From assembly GCA_004835665.1 (NCBI GenBank), contig RBKR01000012.1, positions 1,426,001-1,490,000 of the forward strand: a DNA stretch of 64,000 nt, written 5' to 3'. Of this stretch, positions 12,030 through 23,715 are shown piece after piece (positions within the stretch are counted from its first letter, which is position 1; each line of letters begins with the position of its first letter). A model generated the notes under the pieces. It was not told the DNA's origin and made no database searches. It saw only the letters and a program-made list of their open reading frames with translations. Source of the stretch: Phoma sp. XZ068 (Eukaryota; Ascomycota; Dothideomycetes; Pleosporales; Didymellaceae). A program made the position numbers and the translations under genes.

Positions 12030-15000
12030 GGTCTGAAGAGGCTTTGGACTCTGAAGAGGCTTTGAGATGAATAGGACGTGATGTTGAGTGGAGTGGTGGA
12101 GGAGGGGCGTTGGGTTGGATTTAGCGGTAGCATTGTCATTATCTTGTCATCATTCATTGTCTTGTCGCTATCTTGTCGTTTTTAGTGTTAGTAACTGCTT
12201 TTGGTATCTGGAATTCATTCTCATCTACATACACTCTCATCCTTCTCTTCTCTTCCCTGCCCTTCCCGTCCCCTATCCCTTATCCCTCGTGTGTGCTCTG
12301 TGTTGCATATGCTATTGCACACCCGACGAGGGTATCTTGAATAATGTACAACCCCCCACCCCCCCTTCTTCAAGAACCCCTTAGATTGAACGCGTACAAC
12401 GGACAACGAAATCTAAGACGGCGGCGCTGTGCGGGCAACTGCTTGAAATAGCAGTCTGATATGGCGGTTCGGTGCACCGGTTCAGCGCGCAAAAGGAGTA
12501 TCAAGGGCAAGAGGGTGAGTAGCAGGGGAAGCAGGAGGGGGAGCAAAAGGAGCAACAGTAGAAGGGGAGCGGGGGTGTTATTATCTGATGATTTGGCCTG
12601 CTTTGGTTGTAATTGTAGAGTGCTGTTTATTTACATTCCTGAACGAAGAATTTTAACAGAGGAGAGAAGTGAGAAAACAGGTGAATGCGGTGATCTTCTA
12701 GGTTGTACGGTTCCTACATTTTAACGCTCTGGGGTGTTGTGAAGATGTTGGTGGTCGGTCGGTCGGTAAGTAGTAAGGGGTTGGCTCTATTGTTGGTTAT
12801 ATTAATGTTAAGATTTGGAGAGGGAGCGTGGGGATATGCCAGTACTTCGGTAAGGTGAGGTGTTTGTTGAACTGCTGTATCTCTCAGACAAAAAGGGCCA
12901 GGTCAGAACGACAAGAAGGAAAGGGGAAAGGCAGGGAAGAATAGACAGAAAAATGGGAAGGGGAAAAAAAAGGCCAATGGATAGTGGTCGCTTTGTTGTT
13001 AACTGAATCGAAGCATCGTTGCAAATTCTCGGCGAATTACTGTCTTTAAAGACGAGACAGCTAAAATCTACCCATTCGCACTTTACAATACTAAGTGGGA
13101 GGCTTGAGGTGAGCTGGCGCCACCTCCCCATACGCTGATAACGTCACGGATACTTAAACATCCCCGTGTGACGAATTGATATTCGATCTCCAGACGCAAT
13201 GTGTAGTAATTTGAGAATTTCAGACCACACAGTGTAGAGTAGGAGGACAATATCTAGGTATTTAGCAATTGTGCGGCGACTACTAAAGTATCACATCTTT
13301 CTCGGCATGAGCGGGATGGCGAGTAGGCATGTGGAATCCTTGAACTGCGGGAAAGCATTGTGTTCGCATTAAGTTTAAATGATGGTAAAATATTTGCAAG
13401 GAGAAAAGAGACTGGTAGGAACGCGTTTGTACCATAGTGTGCTCCCTGTAGTTGTTGATAGTAGTATCATTTATATTTACTAATTAAACTGTAGGGTTTT
13501 TATAACAGGTAGTCAACTACTTCGTACACCGACTAAGCCCCCAAGTACCTGTCGGGGCTCGTAAGCCACCTGCATGTAATGCCCCGAATCCTTCAGCGCT
13601 TACACTTCAAGAGCTCGTCTTACCTCATCTGAATATACCCTATCGCCCCATATTACGTTGCCTGCCCGCAGTCGTCATTGTTCCTAGATCCGAACAAGGT
13701 TTGAGTTTCGCCTCTACTTCGATTCTGATTCGAGACTATGTACTATAAACAGATGCCTACCTACAATATACAACAATAAATAGAAATGGTGCGCACAATC
13801 GATAAATGCTGACGTATACTGTCTTGGCCTTGAGTTACTTGCGACCTTACAAGCAAACAAGCAAACAAGCAAACAAGCAAACAAGCAAACAAGCAAACAA
13901 GCAAACAAGCAAACAAGCAAACGCTACACAACACCCAATCGCACAGGAAAAGTGAGGCAAAAGTGGACACTCCTGCCCCTCGGCTTTGTAGGCTATAATA
14001 ATAGGGTGAACTAGATGTATCTATCCTTGTGACACAGCCTCTCAGCACCCTGCATTGAGGACCTTTCTATCGTAGTTGGTATAAGGTTTCTATTGAAGGG
14101 AATTCTCTCCAACATAAGCACACGAAGACATGTGGGTTCTTTTGAATGTGGCGCAGACTCTGCATTGATCTCCAAAGAAGAATATCAGGTGGGGCGCGTA
14201 GGATTAAGCATTGGTACAAGCTTTGGCAGGTCCCGCTCCGACCCACATGGCTGTCCCACTCTACTTATGCTCAGGTTTATGGGAATGTTCTTTGTATATG
14301 CTCTGTATATATTTTTGGTTTGATATCGAAGTACACAAATACGAAATGGGTGCCCTCCCACTACGGTACCAGATTAGGGGAAATACAGAGAAAGTGTGCT
14401 CCTGGGTCGTGATCAGAGGAGAAAGGTTGATTTCGGCTTTGAAAGCAGCAGTTGTGTCCGTCTCTTCCTTGTGCTGCACACTGCTTTAGTGTATTAGATT
14501 GTCCTTCGGTAGCGGAGCACAGATGGGAGGTTGTGTGGTGTTGACATTCTGCGCATTTCAGTGTTTGCGGGAACTCATGGCTGTGGTGTTACTCGGGTGT
14601 AAGAATATCATCTCGTTTGAAGATTCTGAATGTTGCAACAAAAGTTATCATGATAACTAGCTAAGAAGTCAAGCATTATATATCAATTGATTCGTGAACG
14701 CTCTATGCTCCTTTGCGTTGGTGAAATGCCGGAGTGTCTAGTTTCTATTTAAGAGTACAAAGAAACTTTAATGCTCTAGTAGTAACCTGATAGGTCTGCA
14801 ACTATCCTCTGATAATATAAGCTAAGATTATCGCAGGAAGCTTGGAGCCGGTTGCCGGCTTGGCGCCTCCTGTCCCACGTCAAGTATGCGAAATGCATGG
14901 TAAAGCCGAGGCTTAACTTTTACTGTCGCTGCATCAACAACGGAATGGTTCAGGCTGATTGATATCGCTGTAAGCTCAATCTGGCCAGGTGATAGATACC

Positions 15001-15600
15001 CTCTGCACCGTCCCAAAATGACATTGGTAGCTCTTAAAAGGTGTCCCGCAAGAGACGCAACATCTGAAAATAGATGAAAGATAGGGCGATCTCGTGATCC
15101 CTAGGTAGAGTATAAAACTACCACTCCAAGTCTGCCCTAGATTATTATACAAAACAAACATCCTTTCTTATCCATGAATATCTGACTTCCAATCATCCAA
15201 GCGTAAGTCTATGCAGTTGACACATGTTTTATCGGTGGCCTCCTCCGAATTCGTCTCTGCACGGCCAGTTGGGTTTGTTGACTGCGCATTGCAACTTTTG
15301 ATGAAGATAGCCCTACATTTAAGAGCGTCTAAACTAATCGGGGAATTTCTCTGAATGATCATAAGACATTGAACCCGGATACAATTGTGATGACCTGGAC
15401 ACCAACGAGTTGTATTTTGTCATAGGCACCGTCAATAATGACCCAATCAAATCTTTATCTCGCCAAAGCTCAGCATCCAGCACGCCGATCGGGACAATTC
15501 AAAGGCTTCTCTCAACGAAAACAAGGCAAATAAAAGTTGTGCGCCCTTGACCACGACCGCAACTTGAACTAAATCTGAACATATTAATACTAATCCTATA
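12030..15600. other. Long gene-poor intergenic region
   Basis: No supported gene in about 3.5 kb. The sequence contains purine-rich and CT-rich low-complexity stretches (12235-12290, 12500-12565, 12890-12975), a period-8 microsatellite, and short frames without recognisable motifs. Confidence 0.5.
13851..13922. repeat. Microsatellite, nine tandem copies of the octamer AAGCAAAC
   Basis: Nine uninterrupted copies of AAGCAAAC occupy 72 bases. Because eight is not a multiple of three, every frame reads a 24-base codon cycle. This explains the Leu-Val-Cys-Leu-Phe-Ala-Cys open frames on the minus strand, which are not genes. Confidence 0.97.
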
Positions 15601-15614
15601 AACATTGACAATAT

Positions 15615-16290
15615 TTTGCTAACTCCTCAGCCTACTCAACTACGAGTTCTCTTAAGCTGTGCTAAATAACCGGATACCTAAAGATTATCCTTGTAAAATT
15701 GGTCTGATGAACTCCTACTGTTCTTGCCAACTAAACTGGCATGTGGGCTGAAGTTGATATTTATGTTGGGGTAAATGCCGAACTTTCCACGACCACATTG
15801 CCGACTGCACCACCTGTAGACAACGGTGTCCAAATCCCTCAGCCTATCCAACTAGTTATAGTTACGAATTGCGCTAAATTCCACTAGGTCGCCCAGGTGT
15901 CACTTGCAGCTATATTATTAGTTACCAACACATTACCCTTGATAAACTTATCTGGTAGAATCTTACAGTCAGAAACACCTACACTAGCATACAAGCTGGG
16001 GTTAATATATGTGTTGGCATAATTAGAGGAGCAGCTACTACAAGCAAGCCGACGACTACAAGTATAACAAACAGCGTTCAAACGCCTCAATCGATATAGC
16101 CCAAAATAGTTACAAAGTGCAGGAAATTTCACTTCGTTGCCGAAGAAGTTACTTGTAGCCAGATTATTAGCTATTAGAGGATTACTATCTCTCATCCTCT
16201 TAGATAGAACAGTAGCGTTTGGTTAGACTATAGGAAGATGTGGGCGAAAAATGACGTTTGTGTAGGCGTTCGATATATTCTACCTAGGTA
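15615..16290 (+). pseudogene. Decayed multi-LysM protein gene (three LysM-like modules)
   Basis: Translation through stop codons reveals three related modules. Each has a Pro-Gln-Pro linker, then a (T)NCAKFH block, a (P)GxTCSxII block and a closing CVGV/CVGI motif, as in fungal LysM proteins. Module 1 closes with TGMWAEVDIYVGV (about 15735-15775). Module 2 opens after VQIPQPIQ, has VTNCAKFH, then TCSYIISYQHITLDKLIW, and closes with IQAGVNICVGI (about 15828-16020). Module 3 opens after NSVQTPQSI, has VTKCRKFHFVAEEVTCSQII and closes with MWAKNDVCVGV (about 16075-16265). Stops inside modules 2-3 are TAG at positions where TGG or CAG is expected, and expected Cys appear as Tyr, matching RIP-type changes. 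A one-base deletion lies near 15890. Functional relatives are secreted chitin-binding proteins; this copy cannot be translated. The 5' part with the signal peptide was not found. Confidence 0.72.
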
Positions 16291-16823
16291 GCAGAATTGC
16301 TAGGTTGAAAATATATCCAGGAGCGCCAGAGGTCCTGAAAACAAAGAATATAATGCACAGCTGTAAGTTATTATTGAGTTTTACCAGACTAGATTATACT
16401 CAACTGCCCTCTACTTGCGTGTACGGGTGTTCTGCCAGTGAGTTGGACCTTCATAACAAGTCCGAAACAAACAGCCTACTTTATAGAATGTGTTTGTTCA
16501 AATCTCCGAAGTGTCAGCAAACCAAGGATTTGCAAATCATTTCACCTCGGCAACCTTGCACTAAATTTCACGCTCAAAGGGTAAAATGGAATCGTTGTGA
16601 TGATTGGGCACTATACTTGAGCGAATTCTTGACGGACTGTTCGAATTAATAGCAGAAGCCGACTTGGCAAGGCGATCGACAAGATAATTTGACTTAATAA
16701 TATTTGCCAGAAACATAAAGATGTTCTGTACTGCATAAGCTGTCTCTTTACTTAAAATCCAGTACCAACGAACGCGTTGACATGTGGAAACGAGCATGGC
16801 GAGGATTAATAGGTACTGGGGTA
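16291..16823. other. Intergenic region, no gene seen
   Basis: About 530 bases between the LysM relic and the transporter's 3' end. No supported coding or RNA feature. Confidence 0.45.
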
Positions 16824-18393
16824 TTATAGCGCCCAGATCCTTTGATCACCTCTGCTATCGGATCGCTGAAGCCTGTTCATCCTTCCATACCAGAGTCTAA
16901 GCGTAGTAGCAATAGCAGCGACTAGAAAGCTGCACGCTGCGCATACAAAATTACCAGTCGGAAAACCTTGATTACGCTCATTGTTCTTCCAGATCCACTG
17001 CGCAATAATTTGGCCAATGCCAGCGCAAGAGTTGTTCACAGCGATAGCCAATGGCAGCGTAAGAAAACTGGGTGTGTTGCAGGTGACCCAATTGGTTAAC
17101 GATGGTGCGCAAGGAAAGGCGCCAGCTGCAGCAAGACACAAGCAGCCATACCGTTGTACGTATGCATCGGCAGGTAGTAAGCCAGCTGTGAGCCAGCCTG
17201 TGCCGCCTATGATTGAAAATATGGTGATGTGCCATCCACGCGCGTTGAACTTGTCCGCTGTGTACGAGATTGTGATAGCGACGAAGAACCCCACGACCCA
17301 GGGCGGGACAGTTAACAGCTGTGCGTGGATCGACTCATAGCCAAGACCAGTTACAATAGTAGGAGTAAAAAACGTGAACGAGCCTTGAGGAACGACGTCC
17401 GCGATGTATGCAATGTAATGGAGTACCATGCGAGGGGAGAAACACGTATCCAGAACCTCTTTGCGCGTGGCATGCTCCCGGTTATATCCGCCACCTCGCT
17501 CAGCTAAGCGGTCGACCGCGAATTTCTTCTCGGCGCTGTTGAGCCATCTTGCTCGAGCAGGGTAATCTGGTAAAAAGAACCATAGGAGAAATGCTGATAA
17601 CAAGGTGATGATTCCTTCGATGATGAAGAGCCACCGGAAGCCTTCGAGACCGGCGGCACCATTGATGTGACCGACACCATATGCAATGGCACCTCCAAAA
17701 GCGCCAGCTAGATTGCAGAATGCTATGACGAGGGCGATTCGGACAGCGCGCTCATTCCAACGATACCATATGGTGATGAAGTAAACGATACCTGCAAGAA
17801 CGGTCAGTTATTGTCTCTTAACAATATAAAAGTACCTGGCGTACCTGGAAAAAAGCCTGCTTCGAAGGCCCCAATTAAGAATCTTAATGCGATAATTGTA
17901 GCGGTGTTCTTAACTCCGGCAAAGCCGATCGTTAAAGCTCCCCACGCGAAGAGGAGTATGCCCAACCACATCGATGGCCGAATATAGTGTTTCATCACCC
18001 AATTGCTGGGGATTTCGAAGACTGCATAGGCCACTGAGAATAGGGTCACGGTTAGGGCGTATCCATGGGGCGTGAGACCAGTCACTGAGAGCATGTCATC
18101 TTTTGTCTCGGCATTGAGCACTCGAGCATTGCCAATGTTGCCTGATCATTGTTAGATGGGTGCCCATTTGTGCAAGCTACGAAGCTGAGTGGTGTACCTC
18201 TGTCGAGGAAGTTGAGAAGATAAACCCAACAGCATAGTGGTAAAACGCGCATGTCAAGCCTTCGATTCAGTTTCTTGTTCTCCACCTTGTCATTGATATC
18301 GATTTCTTCGTGATCGTGTAACTTCTCTTCCTGGTGTTTGAGGTCCCTAACTTCGAAATGTTCGTTATTGATGGGCTTGGATGACTTGTCCAT
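16824..18393 (-). CDS. MFS transporter of the anion:cation symporter (Dal5/Tna1-like) family, three exons
   Basis: Minus-strand exons 18393-18198, 18141-17845 and 17791-16824 join in frame to 486 aa; introns are 56 and 53 nt with GTAC donors. The N-terminus (about 60 aa) is charged and cytosolic. The motif RRLDMRVLPLCCWVYLLNFLDRGNIGNA is the usual first membrane span and loop of this family. SNWVMKHYIRPSMWLG and RFLIGAFEAGFFPG follow as spans 3-5, and LPDYPARARWL starts the central loop. The remaining spans run to the C-terminus. Family members are proton-coupled permeases for small organic anions such as allantoate, nicotinate, pantothenate or other carboxylates at the plasma membrane. The sequence alone does not give the substrate. 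The ATG at 18393 was chosen because it directly precedes the conserved charged N-terminus. No lesion is seen. Confidence 0.88.
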
Positions 18394-19382
18394 ATTGGGA
18401 CGACGGTTGCCAGAGATCGTTTTTTTCGTTAGATGGCCTAGAGGCATTCCATATTCATACCAGAGCCGTGTTGAAGTAAACAGAGTGCTTATAAGAAGCA
18501 AATGCGGCTTGTTTAAGCTACTTGGGAGAGCCGTATACAAGCCCGGGAATACCAGCATGTGCGGGGTAAAACGTCCCGTCCCGTCAGTCTCGCATTGTCA
18601 TTGTTGCCGCTTCTGGATGATCCTACATGTGCTCCTCCGAGAGAAGAATTCGGAGTTTTCTCCGACTTAAAGGTGGTAGTTGTGGCGTGTCTTGGGTTGC
18701 GGTACTAGATGTAATAGCCGAAACGTGTCGCAGGCACGTCATAAAAACTTCGAATGTCACGACGAGTAGGTCGATATTTTTCAGACGGTTTTTTTCAATT
18801 TCTCTGAAATGGGCTACTCTACGCGACCTTCAATTATGATATTCTACAGATGGCTACTGTCGTGGCTATGTCTCCATCTCAACTTCAAGCTGACCTTGTT
18901 TTCCCAATCCATATGTTAAGTGCAGCATACCCGCATCACGATGGATGTATTCTGGCTTGGTATCCATTGTTAGCTAGGTCGAGAGTAATTTCGACTTATT
19001 ATAATTCCACAGGAGGATTAAATGGTGCCCTATAGTGATCCCTGATGTCATAGAAGGCTCACGCAAGTCCGATGCACAAAGTTCGATACGGAATAGCTAT
19101 TGATCAGCTGCTATGTTGGTCTAATCTTTAATGCCAAAGAAATATAACTCCAAGTGTGCCGAGCTCTCGAAAGCATGTTAAAGACGTAATGAAAGTCACC
19201 GTAATAAAAGGTAACACCGCCTGATGAGACAGATGAGATTGTTGCGTCCTCGCAAGGGAGAAAAATTGTACTAACGATAACAGGGGCCGAATAGCACAAT
19301 TTTGATAGACGTTTTGAAGGTTACGTGAGGTGGATTTCAGAATACTTGTCCGTCTGATAGATCTTTTTTAAGATGTTTACAT
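18394..19382. promoter_or_regulatory. Upstream region of the transporter, no gene seen
   Basis: Nearly 1 kb without a supported gene. It should include the promoter of the minus-strand transporter and the 3' flank of the gene ending at 19383. Confidence 0.4.
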
Positions 19383-19781
19383 TTACCTGCTCCGCCTCTT
19401 GCTGATGGGTGTGATACTGGTCCAGCTCTTTACTCCAACCCCTTGCACGTTCAGCGTTGGCCCGCTGACCTGCATGCCACCCAGTTCAGGATCAGTGTTT
19501 CGTGCCTTCCACTCTCGCCAACGTTCTCGCCAGGACTTTTTTTCCGATTCTTCTCGCAGTTGATGCTCCGATGGATAGGCAAGTATAGCCACAATGTTCG
19601 CTCTTGATGCGCCGGTATGGTGATCTGACAGCCTCGCCGTACTTTTGTTGGAGGGTTGCAAGTATTGCGGCGGTTGACCGGACGGCTCCGAATCATAGTA
19701 CTGTGGAGGCTCTGTGGTATCTGGTATGCCTTCTGATGTAGGGTTTGAGCCCGCAGCGCCCTCTTTCTTGTTTATAGACAT
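19383..19781 (-). CDS. Small hypothetical protein, about 132 aa
   Basis: The preferred start is the ATG at 19781 (MSINKKEGAAGS). The frame is open further upstream to 20003, which would add 74 less convincing residues. The protein has a low-complexity N-terminal half with Pro-Tyr motifs (EPPQYYDSEPSGQPPQY). Its C-terminal half is charged with Trp/Arg/Glu content (KKSWRERWREWKARNTDPELGG) and the tail is basic. There is no signal peptide or membrane span. The PPxY-like motifs could bind WW domains, but that is speculation. I do not recognise the family, and a non-coding status cannot be excluded. Confidence 0.45.
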   Translation of the reverse strand: MSINKKEGAAGSNPTSEGIPDTTEPPQYYDSEPSGQPPQYLQPSNKSTARLSDHHTGASRANIVAILAYPSEHQLREESEKKSWRERWREWKARNTDPELGGMQVSGPTLNVQGVGVKSWTSITPISKRRSR

Positions 19782-20246
19782 AACTGTCTGTTCACGGCTG
19801 ACTTGAACAAGGCTCACTCGCAAGGAAAAATTCAAGATTATAACCTGAGGGGATGACTTGAAGGCGGCCTGACAAGACGCCAAGCTCGTGACATCTTGTT
19901 GAACTTCTGTAAGGCTCCTGTGAGGCTCCCATGGTTGGGGCTTTGCTCGAAATTGAGTGCCGAGTTCCGAGAGCAAGTGGCTGTGCGGTGACGTCATCGA
20001 CATGTGATGTTCACCTTCACCGGTTTCCCTACTCGAGGCGGTATGACCTGGACATTATCCTTTCCATGCAGGTATGAAATTTTGGTATGATCCGTCGAAA
20101 ATATCGAAGGTCATATCTGGATCCTGTCCATGGCCAAAGACGTTTGTAGGTGTATGGGATTTCGTCTGGCGGCGAAGGCGCTGTGCTGGTGCAACTTCAC
20201 TGTGTGCATAGACAGAACCGAAAGTATTGTTATCAAATTCGTATCT
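19782..20246. other. Short intergenic region
   Basis: About 460 bases between two minus-strand genes; it probably holds the promoter of the upstream-starting 19383-19781 gene and the 3' end of the membrane protein. Nothing else is seen. Confidence 0.35.
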
Positions 20247-22237
20247 TTACATCTTTTGTAACGCCTTTGCCCTAGGTCTTCTGCTCTTGTACTTTCGAAC
20301 CATATGCAAAATAGACAAAGCCAGATACAACGCCCCGCATGACATCGACAAGAAAAATACAAACGTCCAACTAAACGCGGGCAACACGAGAATGACAGTA
20401 TACAATGAGAAGTGCAGAAATTTACAATAAATCCGATAGCCTTTGCCTTTTGGACTTTTAATCTCAAATACAAGCGAAAGGAGCACGCAATAGCCGAGAT
20501 ACCCAACCAGAACCGGGATGGGTGGCACCATATAGAATTGGAAACTTGAGGTGGCATAGGGGCTGATAATGTCCGATGGGCGGACGTCCTGGGTTTGGAG
20601 TGCTACCAACAAAAGGCTGCTGGATATGGCTGTGTTGCAGAGCGTGGAGTAAACGAGCATGGGAAAGCTAAAGCGGTTGTAGTAGTAGTCATGGTTCGGA
20701 TGTGGACTGACGAAGTCATCTTCTTTGAAAGTCGTCTTTGTGACGAGCTCGAGGAGTGATGACGGGGCTCGCGAATCGATCTGTAAGAACTCGATGCCAT
20801 CGACCATGTCTGTGAGATGGTCATGGGATTTACGATTTTGGGTTGTAGCTACGGGCGTACCCTGTCAGCATATTCATCAAGCAGTAGGAGCGTAGAATGA
20901 GACTCACCTCTGACATAACCCTCGATCAATGTTATGAACGGTGCAAAGACGACGAGGAGAGCCATCACCTGGCCGAATGTCCATTTGTTGCTGTCCGCTT
21001 CGTCGAGTGTTGGCCGCACCCACAGGTTGAGCATGCCCCAACAGTAGCTGACGATCAGCCACCAGACCTAGCGACATCAGCACTGCTGTCGTTCTACAAA
21101 GTCAACGTAAAGCTCACCTCGAATGCTCTCGAAGTAATCAGATCAGCGAGGAGTCTAACGGTAAGAAAGACAGTGAGGGCAGGATGGTAGATGAGTACCG
21201 AAAATGGGCAGGAGAACCAAATTGGCCATGTCAAAGACCAATCGTGCATCTGTGAAAGCACACGCGTGGACAGGCTACTACAGAACGTCCGAGTACTATT
21301 GTAGACCCTCGTTGGAAGTCGGAAAAGATGCCAGAGGCGGTTGCACATCCCCACACCAAGAAAAAGTGCCGAAAGGATCATGCGCTGTTGAGTGGCCTGA
21401 AAAACCTGCTCACAAGTATACGTGTAAAATGTATCTTTAGTACACTGCCCCTCGTGGCGATTGAAGTAGCATATAGCGTGATCTGTCGGTTTTGGCCTGA
21501 TGTTTTCAGCACTTCCCTGACCATATATGATGGTTGGCGAGTCCCACGCATAGTGACCTGTAGGAACCAAGGCGACGATAAGCATGATGACAAGAATGAC
21601 CATGCCTGGTAGTCTCCAGAAGTAGCCAAGTGTATTCCGTTGGAAGTAACTACGAAGTGCCGTCAAGCAGCACAGGTGAGTGATACTTGAGAACCACGCA
21701 AGTTGGACAAGTCTTTGCCAATGATATGCTGAGATCCCAGTATCCAGCTGTGTGAAACCACTAATAAGGATGGAGAGACCGGTAATGAGTTGAAAATCGC
21801 TCATGGTAAGCATGGACTAGCAGGGTCAGCTAGGAAGGCAGATAGCCATAAGATCGACTTGCATGAGTGAGTGCGCTCCTGATGCGCAAGCCTCTTTCGC
21901 CCCATCGCTCGATCCCACGTAATTCGCGGTTTAGGCCGAGTCTCCACCATAGTAGATACTCGTCGATGGGGTTAATCTTGCTGGGATGTTCATGCCTTAT
22001 ACCATCACGATCAACTGCAGTCGCAGCATCTGGGTGGTAGACGAAGACGTAGTTAGCGACAACTAGAAGTAAAGCAATGGAAGCTGTGCTAGTGTACGCG
22101 ATGGTGACCTAGGATTCTCTTAGTCATGTACAAACTTGTCGAACGAAAGCATGGTGATGACTTACACCGATTCCAGAAATGTCCGGGTTGGAGGCAAGCT
22201 CAGCCGGAGGATCGTCGGCGCAAAACTCGTACACCAT
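20247..22237 (-). CDS. Polytopic membrane protein of unknown function, five exons, one GC-AG intron
   Basis: Minus-strand exons are 22237-22166, 22108-21863, 21816-21118, 21067-20908 and 20809-20247, totalling 579 aa with every join in frame. The second intron (21862-21817) uses GCAAGT instead of GT; no GT site keeps the frame. The protein starts MVYEFCADDPPAEL and continues with a membrane span and the motif NPIDEYLLWWRLGLNRE. Next comes SMLTMSDFQLITGLSILISGF with SAYHWQ, a pattern I know from large uncharacterised integral membrane protein families in Pezizomycotina. At least seven hydrophobic segments follow. The last exon (from 20809) adds four more possible spans. If the last intron (20907-20810) is retained, the protein would end at 20849 and the rest would be a separate frame. 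No enzymatic motif is visible; function unknown. Confidence 0.66.
21817..21862 (-). other. GC-AG intron in the membrane-protein gene
   Basis: On the minus strand the exon ends ACTCAT and the intron starts GCAAGTCG, ends CTGCTAG and is 46 nt long. GCAAGT is the normal consensus for rare GC-AG introns. Splicing here joins LTH to SMLTMSDF in frame, which fits the conserved protein pattern. The only GT nearby breaks the frame. Confidence 0.7.
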
Positions 22238-23427
22238 TGTAAGATAATGGGCCTGCGTCAGGCCGTCACCGTGCTTTTACTGGATGTGGGGCCTCCCCAT
22301 TAAGAGACCGCGATTCGCGAGGAACGACAGGAGATGGCTACCAGGTAGCTAGGTGAATGTCGCCAACTTAGCAGTGCAACATCTAGCAAGAACCAGTGGC
22401 GCCCGTTTGTGCACCTATGGGATCATTCAATTTTCGTTTGCTGTTCGGCAATGCTTGTGTTGTTCAAATTTGGGCTACAACCACATTGTTGATAGGCTGC
22501 AAAGACTTGGCCAGGTCTGACCGGAAGCGAAGAGGATCGCGTGGCGTTAGCGAGGCAGAAACGAGAACGAGTGACGTCTTAGTACAGCAGAACGAACAAA
22601 TCCAGCAGATAACCTTCGCGTGGCAGTGCGTGTACTGATCGGTGAAGGAGGCATGCACGTGTTGTCAAGGAGGTTGAGGCGCAGTCTTGCGCTAAAGTTG
22701 CCGGATGACTAACAACTGAAACTTCAACGGATGCAAAGCGAACCCGCGCTATACTAACGATAAAGGCCCGAACAACATAGAGATGTATCGTCAGCAAAAC
22801 CTATGGAAGAGACTATGCACAATGCTGTTCTGCTCCTTTCTGCTCGTCCCATCAGTTCGCATTCTTTAAAAGGACCATTTATAGCAGCATAGTCTCCACT
22901 TGGCGTTGATTGGTGTACTCGCAAAGCTTTCGCTTCTTATTGGCTCGCTCGCATAGGTCACGTGCGAGCATGATTTCGAGGACGCCTGAGCGCTTGCTGC
23001 TTGCCGAGCGGACCAATCGCTGAATTGATAGAATCGAATGCTATGACAGAATAGGTAATATACAGGCTGCGGCTTGAAACTGCAGTACCAAGGAGGGTAC
23101 AAATCAATGGTGGGCCTAAGGCAGACGAGAGATGTACGTAGGTATTTATTGACAGTTGAATTCCCATACCACGCAGCCAGCCTAATTCTTCTGATCAAGC
23201 ACTTCACGAACCTCTTTACGCCCTTTCGAACCTACCTACATAGCGGCCGTTTAGTCCGATCGTTATAGCACTTTCCAACACTGCCTCGCAAATAGGCAGC
23301 CTGTACATCACTTTTCAGACCCATCCAACATACTCTCGTCAGCCCAACTACTACACATCACGCACTCAGTGCGCTTCCACCATCCCTACATTTACTACAC
23401 CGACGCACCCAAAAACCACCCATCGCT
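22238..23427. promoter_or_regulatory. Divergent intergenic region, no gene seen
   Basis: About 1.2 kb between the starts of a minus-strand and a plus-strand gene, so it should contain two promoters. The stretch 23280-23427 is C/A/T-rich as in fungal 5' leaders. No supported coding or RNA feature was found. Confidence 0.45.
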
Positions 23428-23715
23428 ATGCCTGCCCTGGTCCCCCGCGACAACGCCGGCTACGCGCTCCCCTTCTTCGTCATCGTGCTCATCGTCATCT
23501 TCGGCTCACTCTGCCTCGTCGTTTGCGGCTACGCCATCCACCGCACATTCGGCTTCAAGAACGATGGGAACGGTTTCAAGCCGGTCTCCGTAGCGCAGGC
23601 GGATTACATGGCGGAGGTGAGGGTCAGGAACATGGATCACCTTGCGTATGAGGGGAGGAGAAGCCAGTACACGAGGAATGGAAGGGGACCTATGCCAGAA
23701 TACAGGGAGGGGTGA
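23428..23715 (+). CDS. Small single-span membrane protein, 95 aa
   Basis: This intronless frame starts at an ATG after a pyrimidine/CA-rich leader. Residues 1-13 (MPALVPRDNAGYA) are short and extracellular or lumenal. Residues about 14-36 (LPFFVIVLIVIFGSLCLVVCGY) form one strong transmembrane helix. A basic cytosolic tail of about 55 residues contains AEVRVRNMDHLAYEGRRSQY. It has the look of a conserved small Dothideomycete membrane protein, but no function is known to me. The high GC and coherent codon use compared with surrounding DNA support it as a real gene. Confidence 0.68.
   Translation: MPALVPRDNAGYALPFFVIVLIVIFGSLCLVVCGYAIHRTFGFKNDGNGFKPVSVAQADYMAEVRVRNMDHLAYEGRRSQYTRNGRGPMPEYREG

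Noticed and set aside
12461..12724. Arg/Ser/Lys-rich 87-codon frame
   Set aside because: Encoded by a purine-rich low-complexity stretch; no motif or homology pattern.
13714..14048. Minus-strand frames rich in Leu-Val-Cys-Leu-Phe-Ala-Cys
   Set aside because: Produced entirely by the period-8 microsatellite.
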